A DNA stretch of 5,903 nucleotides, taken from Chloroflexota bacterium. Lineage in GTDB: Bacteria; Chloroflexota; Anaerolineae; UBA4142. The notes under the pieces are model-generated. The model did no database searches, was not told where the DNA came from, and saw nothing but the letters and a program-made list of their open reading frames with translations. The position numbers were made by a program, and so were the translations under genes. Of this stretch, positions 1-5,196 are shown piece by piece. The DNA is taken from the NCBI GenBank assembly GCA_023380675.1, contig JAMCRS010000282.1:1-5903 (forward strand), given 5' to 3'. Every line of letters begins with the position of its first letter. Position 1 is the stretch's first letter.

Positions 1-1160
1 TGTTGCACGACCCCCTGGTCAAAGACGCTGAGCGCCTTGGCCGCAGCCTCGTATCGGCCCATCGCCGCCTGCACCTCCTGGCGGACCACGCGCTCCAGGT
101 ACTGCCGCCGCAACGATGCATTCTGATGTCTCGCGACCGACGCCTGGATGTTACCCTGGTTGCGATTCCGCAGCGGCAGGTTGATCGAGATCCCGCCCGT
201 CAGGAGGTTGTCGGTATCGCGAATGGGGGCGGCCGAGCCTCCCGGCGCGGTGAGACCGAACTGGTCGAACTGGGCGGTGATACGCGAGTACCGCGTGAAA
301 CCAACCAGATTGGGGACGGCCTCCGATTTCGCAAGTCGTGTCTCCGCGTCGGTCAGTGATTCGTCCATCCGTGCGGCTTTGAGATCGGGTCTATCGGCGA
401 GCGCCCGCGTCACCGCCTGGTCGAGGGTGACGCCCAACTTCGGGGCGGAGAGGGCCCCGGTGAGTTTCAGAGGTTCGCCGGGACTGATCCCGGCGAGAGT
501 TTTCAGCTCCAGCAACGCGCGCTCGATCTGGTTTGTGAACAGGACTCTGTCTGATGCGATCCGGTTCACCTCGACCCGCAACAGCCCTTCGTCAAGCTGC
601 GTGCCCTCCCCCTGGCGAGTTCGCGCCTGGGCGATCCGGTAGCTCTGTTGATTGAGATCGAGGAGTTGCTCTGTGGAAGTCAAGTTGCGCGCCGCTGCGA
701 GGGCCTCGGCGAAGCGCGTCTTCACCTCGGCCTTCAGCAGACGCTCGCGGTTCGCGATCTCCAGCGTGGCGAGTTCCACGCCAAGGCCCGCCACTTCTAC
801 CCGGCGGTCGCGCTTGCCGCCAAGTTCAAACGTGTGGGAGTACCCGATTGTGAAGTCGCTTTCTCCGGGGCTGTTCAGAACCCTGCCGCTCGCGAAACTC
901 GCATCGATTGCCGGATTGATTCGCAGCCTGGACTGCGTCAGCAAACCTTGCGCTTCGGCGATTCGCTGCCGGGCGGCCAGGAGATCACCGTTGCGTTTGA
1001 GAGCGGCCGCGACAAGACTGTCGAGGGACTCGCCGCCGGTGTCGGATACGAACTGTGCGGCGGATGCCGGGGTAACCGGCTGCCCGCAAGCGCGTGGCAG
1101 CCTCGCTGTCGTCCCGGCGCCGACCATGGCTAGAAACACCAAGGAATGACGCAAGAGCAT
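1..1160 (-). CDS. TolC/CzcC-family outer-membrane efflux protein (C-terminus cut by window edge)
   Basis: Outer-membrane channel subunit of a tripartite efflux pump, most like the CzcC branch that exports heavy-metal cations with an RND pump and a periplasmic adaptor. An open frame of 386 codons runs without a stop from ATG at 1160 to the window edge. The N-terminus (MLLRHSLVFLAMVGAG) looks like an export signal. The body has the two OEP half-repeats: long Ala/Arg/Leu/Glu-rich helices, the phrase ELGGKRDRR that is characteristic of CzcC relatives, and a second repeat ending in NLPLRNRNQGNIQA followed by a long helix. Family members are about 400-450 residues, so roughly 40-60 residues are missing. 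A GAGG about 9 nt upstream of ATG supports the start. It lies 97 bp after the small Cys protein on the same strand. The adaptor and pump genes would be to the left. The family is secure; the metal substrate is inference from context. Confidence 0.9.
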   Translation of the reverse strand, partial: MLLRHSLVFLAMVGAGTTARLPRACGQPVTPASAAQFVSDTGGESLDSLVAAALKRNGDLLAARQRIAEAQGLLTQSRLRINPAIDASFASGRVLNSPGESDFTIGYSHTFELGGKRDRRVEVAGLGVELATLEIANRERLLKAEVKTRFAEALAAARNLTSTEQLLDLNQQSYRIAQARTRQGEGTQLDEGLLRVEVNRIASDRVLFTNQIERALLELKTLAGISPGEPLKLTGALSAPKLGVTLDQAVTRALADRPDLKAARMDESLTDAETRLAKSEAVPNLVGFTRYSRITAQFDQFGLTAPGGSAAPIRDTDNLLTGGISINLPLRNRNQGNIQASVARHQNASLRRQYLERVVRQEVQAAMGRYEAAAKALSVFDQGVVQ

Positions 1161-1257
1161 ACTTAGAGACCTCAGAGATAAAGATTTTGAATGCAGACGG
1201 CAACGCGGCCCGCACACGGCGCGTTCTGCCGGTCCGGATCAGATCAGCGGCGAAATA

Positions 1258-1683
1258 TCAGCAGCGAAGGGATGTGGGCGGAGGCGGGGAGCCGGCGGGA
1301 TCGAACAGGCGTTCAAGATTAAAGGCGGATCTGATGCCAGCAGCCTGGTCCTGCCGGAATGGGATCATCATAGGGAGCGCAGAAGTCTCGACGCTCACGA
1401 CGCGCGACGCATCCGTCCATGCGCTCTTAATTTCGATTCTTGGGACGACGGGGAAGTCCGTGCAACCCTGACAAGGAGTCAGTCCTGAAAAGGAAGCACC
1501 GGGCGCGTCACCTCCCGGTCCACAACAGAGCGCCCATAAATCCTCGACGGCTTCGTGACCCGTTGGCGAGATGCAAACGACTTTGGACACACCCGGAGAT
1601 GCTACCAGCAGCAGAGCTGCGGCTGCGAGGCGCGCCAAAAACATCCCGCGAAGCAAGGTCACGTAGCTTCCACTCGCGTTCAT
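1258..1683 (-). CDS. Small exported Cys-containing protein upstream of the efflux channel, function unknown
   Basis: A 141-residue protein with an N-terminal hydrophobic stretch (FLARLAAAALLLVASPG, about residues 15-31) that reads as a signal peptide. The mature part begins KVVCISPTGHEAVEDLW and is followed by a Cys pair (LCCGPG) and a CQGC motif (TPCQGCTDFP). From memory, small proteins of the form CxxxxGHxAxE...CC...C(x)2C(T)D(I/F)P occur next to czcC-like genes in several environmental phyla, which fits this position. The Cys/His pattern suggests periplasmic metal or redox chemistry, but no function is known to me. The same frame is open upstream to 1989; that extension is Arg/Gly-rich shadow sequence, so I start at ATG 1683. 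The internal ATG at 1644 is a valid alternative. Neither start has a good Shine-Dalgarno. It is probably cotranscribed with the channel gene. Confidence 0.75.
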   Translation of the reverse strand: MNASGSYVTLLRGMFLARLAAAALLLVASPGVSKVVCISPTGHEAVEDLWALCCGPGGDAPGASFSGLTPCQGCTDFPVVPRIEIKSAWTDASRVVSVETSALPMMIPFRQDQAAGIRSAFNLERLFDPAGSPPPPTSLRC

Positions 1684-1749
1684 CTTAACATAAGAGCGCC
1701 AGGAGCTTTTCCAATAATCCAGTTCGCAGAGCCGCGCAACATTGCAGCC

Positions 1750-1767
1750 GCAATCCCCGCAATCCCC
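1750..1767. repeat. Tandem 9-bp direct repeat GCAATCCCC x2
   Basis: GCAATCCCC occurs twice back to back, about 70 bp upstream of the start of the small Cys protein. It may be simple replication slippage or a regulator half-site pair; nothing else in the window repeats the unit. Confidence 0.6.
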
Positions 1768-1825
1768 GGTTGCGTGCTCACCGCCTACCGCCTGAGGGAA
1801 TAGCACCGGCGGGCCAACCGCATTT

Positions 1826-1851
1826 GCGAGGGGCCGGATTCGGCCCCTCGC
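1826..1851. other. Perfect 11-bp stem, 4-nt loop hairpin
   Basis: GCGAGGGGCCG (1826-1836) and CGGCCCCTCGC (1841-1851) are exact reverse complements around the loop GATT. The stem is entirely GC-rich apart from one A-T pair and would be very stable on either strand. No T-run follows on either strand, so it is not a canonical intrinsic terminator. It could be a terminator of the non-canonical type, an interspersed palindromic element, or an attenuator in the leader of the minus-strand Cys-protein gene, whose start lies 143 bp away. Confidence 0.6.
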
Positions 1852-1907
1852 GGGAAGCCTGCCCTCGCGGCAATTGTCGCCTCGAACCTGGCCCTTGAGA
1901 GAGTCTT

Positions 1908-2126
1908 TCAAGGCCCGCCGCGGCGAAGGGGCAGAGAACCATACCGCGCTGCCGTCGCGTCGTCGATCGCCACCAGAACGACATCGCACATTCCCGCGGT
2001 ATTAGCCGGCAGGCGCATTCGGATGACGATGTCCGTTAGTTGCGCGCCGACCTGTTCAGCGAAACTATTCCACGCAATGAACGGAATCGCCACAGCGAGC
2101 ACGTCGGCGCAAAGCGCACAAACCGT
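1908..2126 (-). pseudogene. Probable relic of a CHASE2 sensor-domain protein (N-terminal fragment)
   Basis: A 73-codon minus-strand frame lies between stops at 2127-2129 and 1908-1910. It reads as a hydrophobic segment (VLAVAIPFIAWNSF), then an amphipathic stretch (QLTDIVIRMRLPA), then DVVLVAIDDATAARYGSLPLRR. This matches the N-terminal core of CHASE2 domains as I know them: a transmembrane helix, a D..(I/F)R(L/M)R segment, then D(V/I)V(L/I)VAIDDA...(R/L)(Y/L)G..P..R. Intact CHASE2 proteins continue for 250 or more residues into transmembrane helices and a cyclase, kinase or similar output domain. Here the homology stops at LPLRR, before a TGA, and no continuation is convincing in the other frames. 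The only start in frame is GTG at 2102. I infer a truncated, non-functional remnant unrelated to the metal genes. A chance resemblance remains possible. Confidence 0.45.
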
Positions 2127-2262
2127 CTACTTACGAACGCGGTTTAGCGCCGCTCCCATACCTCGGGACCTCTCGCCGGCGAAAGACGAGCTCGGCGGGC
2201 TGCGTTGAGGCGAGGTTGCAACCTGCTCAAGGAGCCCTACGGTACCCTGAGGACTTCCCCGG

Positions 2263-2490
2263 TCATGCTGCCCGGTCGCGCCGCAAGTCGGCCAGGACGC
2301 GCTCGTACTCCTCGCGGCTGATCTCCCCGCGGGCGTAACGCGCCCGAACAATTTCCTCGGCCGGCTCGCGCGACGAGGGCGGCTGCGCGGGCTGCCCTAT
2401 CGTCCTTACGAGGAGAACGACAAGGACCACAACAAGAAGGCCGAACAACCACATGCCGCCCATGCCCCAGCCCCATCCGAACCAATGCAT
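2263..2490 (-). CDS. Small SHOCT-domain membrane protein
   Basis: A 75-residue protein. It starts with a Trp/Gly/Met-rich segment (MHWFGWGWGMGGMWLFG), followed by one transmembrane helix (about residues 14-29, rich in Leu and Val). After a short Pro/Ser linker comes a C-terminal SHOCT motif (about 44-71: AEEIVRARYARGEISREEYERV), the short helical-hairpin oligomerisation module common at the ends of small bacterial proteins. Such short membrane-SHOCT proteins are frequent in copper and heavy-metal clusters, but their biochemical role is not established. ATG at 2490 is chosen because a GAGAG lies 8-9 nt upstream and the membrane segment begins at once; the frame is open much further upstream but overlaps the Met-rich gene out of frame. 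It lies 26 bp downstream of the Met-rich gene, so the two are probably one operon. Confidence 0.82.
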   Translation of the reverse strand: MHWFGWGWGMGGMWLFGLLVVVLVVLLVRTIGQPAQPPSSREPAEEIVRARYARGEISREEYERVLADLRRDRAA

Positions 2491-2516
2491 AAAAATACTC
2501 TCGTTCTTCTTGCCGG

Positions 2517-2945
2517 TTATTGCGCCCGGGCGCTGCCGGGCGTGCTCTGCATCATCGGGCAATCCATCATCGCCCGCTGATTGCCGCCGCCCATCATACC
2601 CATCATGGGTGCCCCGTTCATCGACATCATGTTCTGCATCTGTCTGCGCTGGGACACCAGTTCGTTGATGACCGCAGCCATGGCATCCACCTTCGCAGGC
2701 CCAGCCGCACTGTTCATCGCTGCGACCTTCTGGTCCAACTTCGCGTCCATAGCCTTCATGTCGGCCATCATCTGATCGCGTTTGGCCATCATCGCCCTGC
2801 ACGCATCCGGCATTTTGCCGGAAGCAGTTTGCTGCTGCGGACTCGGGCTGACCGGCGCCGTAGCGTGGTCACGGTGTGCCTGGGCGTATAAGCCAACGGT
2901 TGTGAGGACAGCAGTGAACGCAAAAATTGAAAATGCTTTCTTCAT
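2517..2945 (-). CDS. Met-rich exported helical protein, probably copper-related
   Basis: A 142-residue protein with a clear Sec signal peptide (MKKAFSIFAFTAVLTTVGLYAQA, predicted cleavage after AQA at 23). The mature protein starts with two His (HRDH) and a Pro/Gln-rich linker, then has a long helical segment (about residues 47-108) of Lys/Asp/Met/Ala heptad-like sequence containing Cys49. It ends in a Met cluster (NMMSMNGAPMMGMMGG, then AMMDCPMM with Cys129). About 22 of 142 residues are Met. Periplasmic Met-rich helical proteins of this kind are typical of copper or silver handling, where thioether sulfurs bind Cu(I), but I do not recognise a named family. ATG 2945 is chosen over the in-frame ATG at 3068 because the signal peptide begins there and GGAGAG lies 10 nt upstream. 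It is first in a probable two-gene unit with the SHOCT gene. Confidence 0.82.
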   Translation of the reverse strand: MKKAFSIFAFTAVLTTVGLYAQAHRDHATAPVSPSPQQQTASGKMPDACRAMMAKRDQMMADMKAMDAKLDQKVAAMNSAAGPAKVDAMAAVINELVSQRRQMQNMMSMNGAPMMGMMGGGNQRAMMDCPMMQSTPGSARAQ

Positions 2946-2975
2946 CGTCAGTGGTCTCTCCCACATACACTGACG
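2946..2975 (-). promoter_or_regulatory. 8-bp inverted repeat enclosing the ribosome-binding site of the Met-rich gene
   Basis: On the coding strand CGTCAGTG and CACTGACG are exact reverse complements separated by 14 nt, and the second arm abuts the ATG at 2945. The Shine-Dalgarno GGGAGAG sits in the 14-nt loop. It could be an operator dyad for a repressor, or an RNA hairpin that presents or hides the ribosome-binding site. The symmetry is seen directly; the function is inference. Confidence 0.5.
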
Positions 2976-3079
2976 GCCCACCCAGCTAAATTGTTTCGAT
3001 AGAAAGGGTTGTGTGCCTGATTGCCCCAGATCAGCCATTTTCTCCCTGGCTTGCCTCATTTGCGGCACGAAAATCCCGC

Positions 3080-3111
3080 TTGACTCCGTACTTAGGTACA
3101 GGCTTTATGCT
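3080..3111 (+). promoter_or_regulatory. mer-type MerR promoter/operator
   Basis: TTGACT (3080-3085) serves as the -35 box, followed by CCGTACTTAGGTACAGG (3086-3102), an imperfect GTAC-centred dyad lying inside the spacer. The -10 box is TTATGC or TATGCT, giving a 19- or 20-bp spacer. The first twelve bases are the same as in the classic Tn501/Tn21 merOP as I remember it. The overlong spacer with an internal dyad is the hallmark of MerR-activated promoters. Transcription would begin around 3117-3119, leaving a very short leader before merR, so the regulator would drive its own operon. Confidence 0.82.
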
Positions 3112-3129
3112 GGCAATTGAAGGGGCCTG

Positions 3130-3540
3130 ATGATGGGCTTGCGAACAGGACAATTGGCCAAACGCGCCGGGGTAAATCTCGAGACCGTCCGCTTCTACGA
3201 GCGCAAAGGACTTCTGCCTGTGCCGCCGCGCTCAGAGTCGGGATATCGTTCGTTTTCGCTGGACGACGTGCGTCGTATTCAGTTCATCAAACGCGCTCAG
3301 GAGTTAGGCTTCACCCTGGACGAGATCCGGGAACTGCTCGCGCTGAGAGTGCAACCTGGTGCGAACTGCGGTGATGTGAGGCGGCGGGCCGAGGCAAAGA
3401 TGGGCGACATCGATCAGAAGATTCGGGCGTTGCGGGCAATTCGTCGGGCGCTGATGCGGCTTGCGTCTTCTTGCAAGGGCCGTGGCCCCGTCGGCGAGTG
3501 TCTCATTCTGGATGCCCTCGAAGGGAAATCGAGCCAATGA
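3130..3540 (+). CDS. merR: MerR, Hg(II)-type transcriptional regulator
   Basis: A 136-residue MerR-family activator/repressor. The N-terminal winged-helix DNA-binding part (residues 4-72) shows the family signature TGQLAKRAGVNLETVRFYERKGLL, then SGYRSF, and LGFTLDEIRELLAL. The dimerisation helix covers about 79-112. Cysteines fall at 80, 115 and 124, with gaps of 35 and 9. This is the same spacing as C82, C117 and C126 that bind Hg(II) in Tn501 MerR, so a mercury-type sensor is favoured over CueR, ZntR or CadR types. ATG 3133 is an equally good start and is better spaced (7 nt) from the AAGGGG ribosome site at 3121-3125. Its stop overlaps the next start as ATGA, so it is translationally coupled to the fusion gene. 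Unlike classical mer operons, it is codirectional with, and first in, the unit it presumably controls. Confidence 0.9.
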   Translation: MMGLRTGQLAKRAGVNLETVRFYERKGLLPVPPRSESGYRSFSLDDVRRIQFIKRAQELGFTLDEIRELLALRVQPGANCGDVRRRAEAKMGDIDQKIRALRAIRRALMRLASSCKGRGPVGECLILDALEGKSSQ

Positions 3541-4250
3541 GGGTGGAGTTGCTGTACGATCCCGACTGCCCCAATGTAGCAGATGCTCGGCGCAACCTGC
3601 TGCGGGCCTTCGCGGTCGTAGGCCAACAGCCCCTCTGGACCGAGTGGAGCGCACGCGATCCACTCGCGCCGCCGTACGTGGCCCGATTCGGATCGCCGGC
3701 TGTACTGGTCAACGGCGTCGATGTTGCAGGCGGCCAGCGCCATGCCGGCGCGTCCTGTCGCCTATATGCCGGAGAGTGCGGTCAGGGATCTCGTGCGCCT
3801 TCCGCGGAAGTGATTGCTTCGACGCTCCGGACTGCGGGCCGGCGTTCGTGGACCACGCGGCTCGCGACCGCCCCCGGAGTCGGCGTGGCACTGCTGCCGA
3901 AACTTGCGTGTCCGGCGTGCTGGCCGGCGTACGCGGCACTGCTATCCTCGGCCGGGCTCGGTTTCCTTCTGTCGAGCCGCTATCTGCTCGGCCTGACAGC
4001 CGCGTTCCTGCTGGTCGCCGTCGGGGCCATTGGGTATCGAGCGCGCCAGAGCCGGCGATTTGCTCCACTCATCACGGCCTTCGCGGTAGGGATTATCGCA
4101 GGCAAGTGCGCGCTTGAGGCGCCTGCGCTTCTGTATTCCGGAATCGCGGCGCTGGCGATCGCGTCGGTCTGGAACGCTTGCGCAAGCCCGCGTCGGGCCA
4201 TCCCGTGCGCCTGTTCGAAAGAAATGAGCTCAGAAAACCAAAAGTCATAG
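3537..4250 (+). CDS. Thioredoxin-like + MerC-like membrane fusion protein
   Basis: A 237-residue two-part protein. Residues 1-100 resemble small thioredoxin-fold proteins: a beta strand into a single-Cys turn (VELLYDPDCPN, Cys11), a helix, then the cis-Pro-like FGSPAVLVNGVDV segment (51-63) and a CRLY phrase (74-77). Residues 110-213 are a hydrophobic domain with about four transmembrane helices and CPAC (125-128) at or in the first one, which is how MerC and related mercuric-ion uptake proteins are built. A C-terminal tail carries further cysteines (C215, C224, C226). The likely role is taking Hg(II) or another thiophilic metal across the inner membrane by thiol handover. It overlaps merR by 4 bp and is followed within 13 bp by the CPAC redox gene. 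ATG 3537 has AAGGGA 10-11 nt upstream. Domain assignment is by pattern recognition; transport function is inference. Confidence 0.78.
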   Translation: MRVELLYDPDCPNVADARRNLLRAFAVVGQQPLWTEWSARDPLAPPYVARFGSPAVLVNGVDVAGGQRHAGASCRLYAGECGQGSRAPSAEVIASTLRTAGRRSWTTRLATAPGVGVALLPKLACPACWPAYAALLSSAGLGFLLSSRYLLGLTAAFLLVAVGAIGYRARQSRRFAPLITAFAVGIIAGKCALEAPALLYSGIAALAIASVWNACASPRRAIPCACSKEMSSENQKS

Positions 4251-4256
4251 GAGGAG
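4250..4256 (+). promoter_or_regulatory. Strong Shine-Dalgarno GGAGGAG
   Basis: A near-consensus ribosome site overlaps the last base of the fusion gene stop and lies 7 nt before the ATG at 4264. It is stronger than that of any other gene here, suggesting the small redox protein is made in excess over the membrane protein. Confidence 0.7.
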
Positions 4257-4263
4257 AAACACA

Positions 4264-4533
4264 ATGAATCGTAAACGGAAGATTGAACTGTTCAGCGCCG
4301 GCTGCCCGGCGTGCGAGGAAGCCATCACGCTCGTGAATCGGATGGCGTGTCCGTCTTGCGAAGTAGCAGTACGCGACATGCGCCAGCCCGAAGTCGCCGC
4401 AAGAGCAAAATCCTACGGCATCCGCAGCCTCCCAGCGGTTGTCGTGGACGGCAAGCTTGCCGAGTGTTGCGCAGGGCGGGGTATAGACGAGACGTCGCTG
4501 CGCCTGTCCGGCCTCGGCGTGCCCCTCTCGTAA
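4264..4533 (+). CDS. Small glutaredoxin/thioredoxin-fold protein (CPAC)
   Basis: An 89-residue cytosolic protein (no signal peptide) with a compact thioredoxin/glutaredoxin fold: a strand (KIELFSAG), the active-site-like CPAC at 14-17 starting the first helix, a second CPSC at 29-32, then YGIRSLPAVVVDGKL (51-65) with the expected cis-Pro at 57. Next come a vicinal CC pair (68-69) and a C-terminal helix. Six cysteines in 89 residues point to thiol exchange or soft-metal binding. Similar small proteins accompany mer genes in environmental bacteria, where they are proposed to pass Hg(II) or reduce thiols. It is the last gene of the merR operon and ends 17 bp from the convergent methyltransferase stop; I see no clear terminator between them. 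Confidence 0.8.
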   Translation: MNRKRKIELFSAGCPACEEAITLVNRMACPSCEVAVRDMRQPEVAARAKSYGIRSLPAVVVDGKLAECCAGRGIDETSLRLSGLGVPLS

Positions 4534-4550
4534 CCCGGCCGGTGCGGGGG

Positions 4551-5186
4551 CTACGGAGCGGCCACGATCAGCTTGACGATGTCGGAGAGCAGGTCCTCTT
4601 CGCGCAAGATCTGCCACCCTGCTGTGCGAACGTTCCCAACGGTGCGCCGGTTGATTTCCGGTCCGATGGCGACCCGGACTAGCGGATTGAGCAGGTCGAA
4701 TATCTTGCCAACCAGTGGGTTTTCCGGCCTCACGTGCTCCAGTAGCAGCAGACGGCCACCTGGCTTGATTACCCGCCTGGCTTCGGCCAGCCCCCGCACA
4801 GGATCCGGAATCGAGCAGAACACGAAGGTCCCGATGACGAGATCGAACAAACCATCCGGGAACGCGAGAGATTGGGCGTCCATCTCCGCGAATGCGACGC
4901 GCCTGTTGTCACGCGGTGAGAGTCCAGCCCACCGCGTGCGGGCCCGCTCGAGCATGCCGCGGCTGATGTCGATGGCAGTGACATCCGCGCCTTGGGGATA
5001 GAACCGCAGGTTCTTCCCCGTTCCAACTCCGATCTCCAGAATTCTGCCCCGCGGGACGAGCGAAAACAGCAGCCGCCGGAAGCGCTCGAAGCCCAGGATC
5101 TCCATCGGCGCTTCGATGACGTCGTACACGGGCGCGATCCGTGAGTAGCGATCTCTCGTCCGTTCTGTGTCGCGGGTATCCGCCAT
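4551..5186 (-). CDS. Class I SAM-dependent methyltransferase (UbiE/Methyltransf_11 type)
   Basis: A 211-residue cytosolic methyltransferase of ordinary length for the family. It shows DRYSRIAPVYD (12-22) in the UbiE-like N-terminal cap, motif I ILEIGVGTGKN (49-59) that binds S-adenosylmethionine, VTAIDISRGMLERAR (69-83) with the ribose-binding acidic residue, FDLVIGTFVFCSIPD (114-128) as motif II, and VIKPGGRLLLLEHVRP (139-154) as motif III. The substrate is unknown; relatives act on quinones, phospholipids or small metabolites. I see no ArsM-type Cys set, so arsenic methylation is unlikely. ATG 5186 lies 3 nt after the oxidase stop, so the pair is almost certainly one transcript with coupled translation. 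Its first 15 codons are repeated inverted at the right edge of the window. Confidence 0.88.
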   Translation of the reverse strand: MADTRDTERTRDRYSRIAPVYDVIEAPMEILGFERFRRLLFSLVPRGRILEIGVGTGKNLRFYPQGADVTAIDISRGMLERARTRWAGLSPRDNRRVAFAEMDAQSLAFPDGLFDLVIGTFVFCSIPDPVRGLAEARRVIKPGGRLLLLEHVRPENPLVGKIFDLLNPLVRVAIGPEINRRTVGNVRTAGWQILREEDLLSDIVKLIVAAP

Positions 5187-5196
5187 GCTTCACTCG
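5141..5196 (+). repeat. 56-bp inverted repeat, inner copy (oxidase/methyltransferase junction)
   Basis: This copy spans the last two codons and stop of the oxidase, the 3-nt gap and the first 15 codons of the methyltransferase. It is the exact reverse complement of 5847-5902. Because it lies inside two intact coding ends, it is clearly the native copy. Confidence 0.95.

Larger units (their letters stand above)
1684..2262. other. 579-bp stretch without an intact gene
   Basis: No complete, convincing gene is visible between the small Cys protein and the SHOCT gene. The stretch contains a strong perfect hairpin (1826-1851), a 9-bp tandem duplication (1750-1767), a 12-bp palindrome AGGTTGCAACCT (2213-2224), a 10-bp palindrome TCGCCGGCGA (2173-2182) and a probable CHASE2-domain relic (about 1908-2126). 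The palindromes lie just downstream of the SHOCT stop but have no T-run, so I do not call an intrinsic terminator. A very weak minus-strand promoter possibility for the Cys-protein gene is TTGCGC (1739-1734) and TATTGG (1716-1711) with a 17-bp spacer. Confidence 0.7.

Noticed and set aside
148..1149. Three long plus-strand open frames opposite the TolC gene
   Set aside because: They are Arg/Ser-rich mirror frames of a high-GC gene; the minus strand gives a clear TolC/CzcC protein throughout.
1684..1989. N-terminal extension of the small Cys protein to 1989
   Set aside because: The added 102 residues are Arg/Gly-rich with no family resemblance and would bury the signal peptide internally.
2523..2542. 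7-bp GC stem at the end of the Met-rich gene as a terminator
   Set aside because: It lies within the coding sequence, has no T-run and is followed 26 bp later by the SHOCT gene of the same unit; more likely codon-driven.
2491..2802. N-terminal extension of the SHOCT protein
   Set aside because: It lies antiparallel in frame to nothing known and overlaps the Met-rich gene in another frame; the membrane segment and ribosome site fit ATG 2490.
3017..3034. CTGAT...ATCAG short dyad upstream of the Met-rich gene
   Set aside because: Only 5-bp arms, expected by chance at this scale.
2946..3068. N-terminal extension of the Met-rich protein to 3068
   Set aside because: It would place a good signal peptide 41 residues inside the protein; the ribosome site fits ATG 2945.
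3461..4117. 218-residue plus-strand frame overlapping the Trx-MerC fusion
   Set aside because: Arg/Ser/Pro-rich shadow frame; the overlapping frame has a thioredoxin-like fold pattern and membrane helices and starts by ATGA coupling.
4534..4550. Bidirectional terminator between the redox gene and the methyltransferase
   Set aside because: The 17-bp gap is G/C-rich but forms no convincing hairpin and has no T-run.
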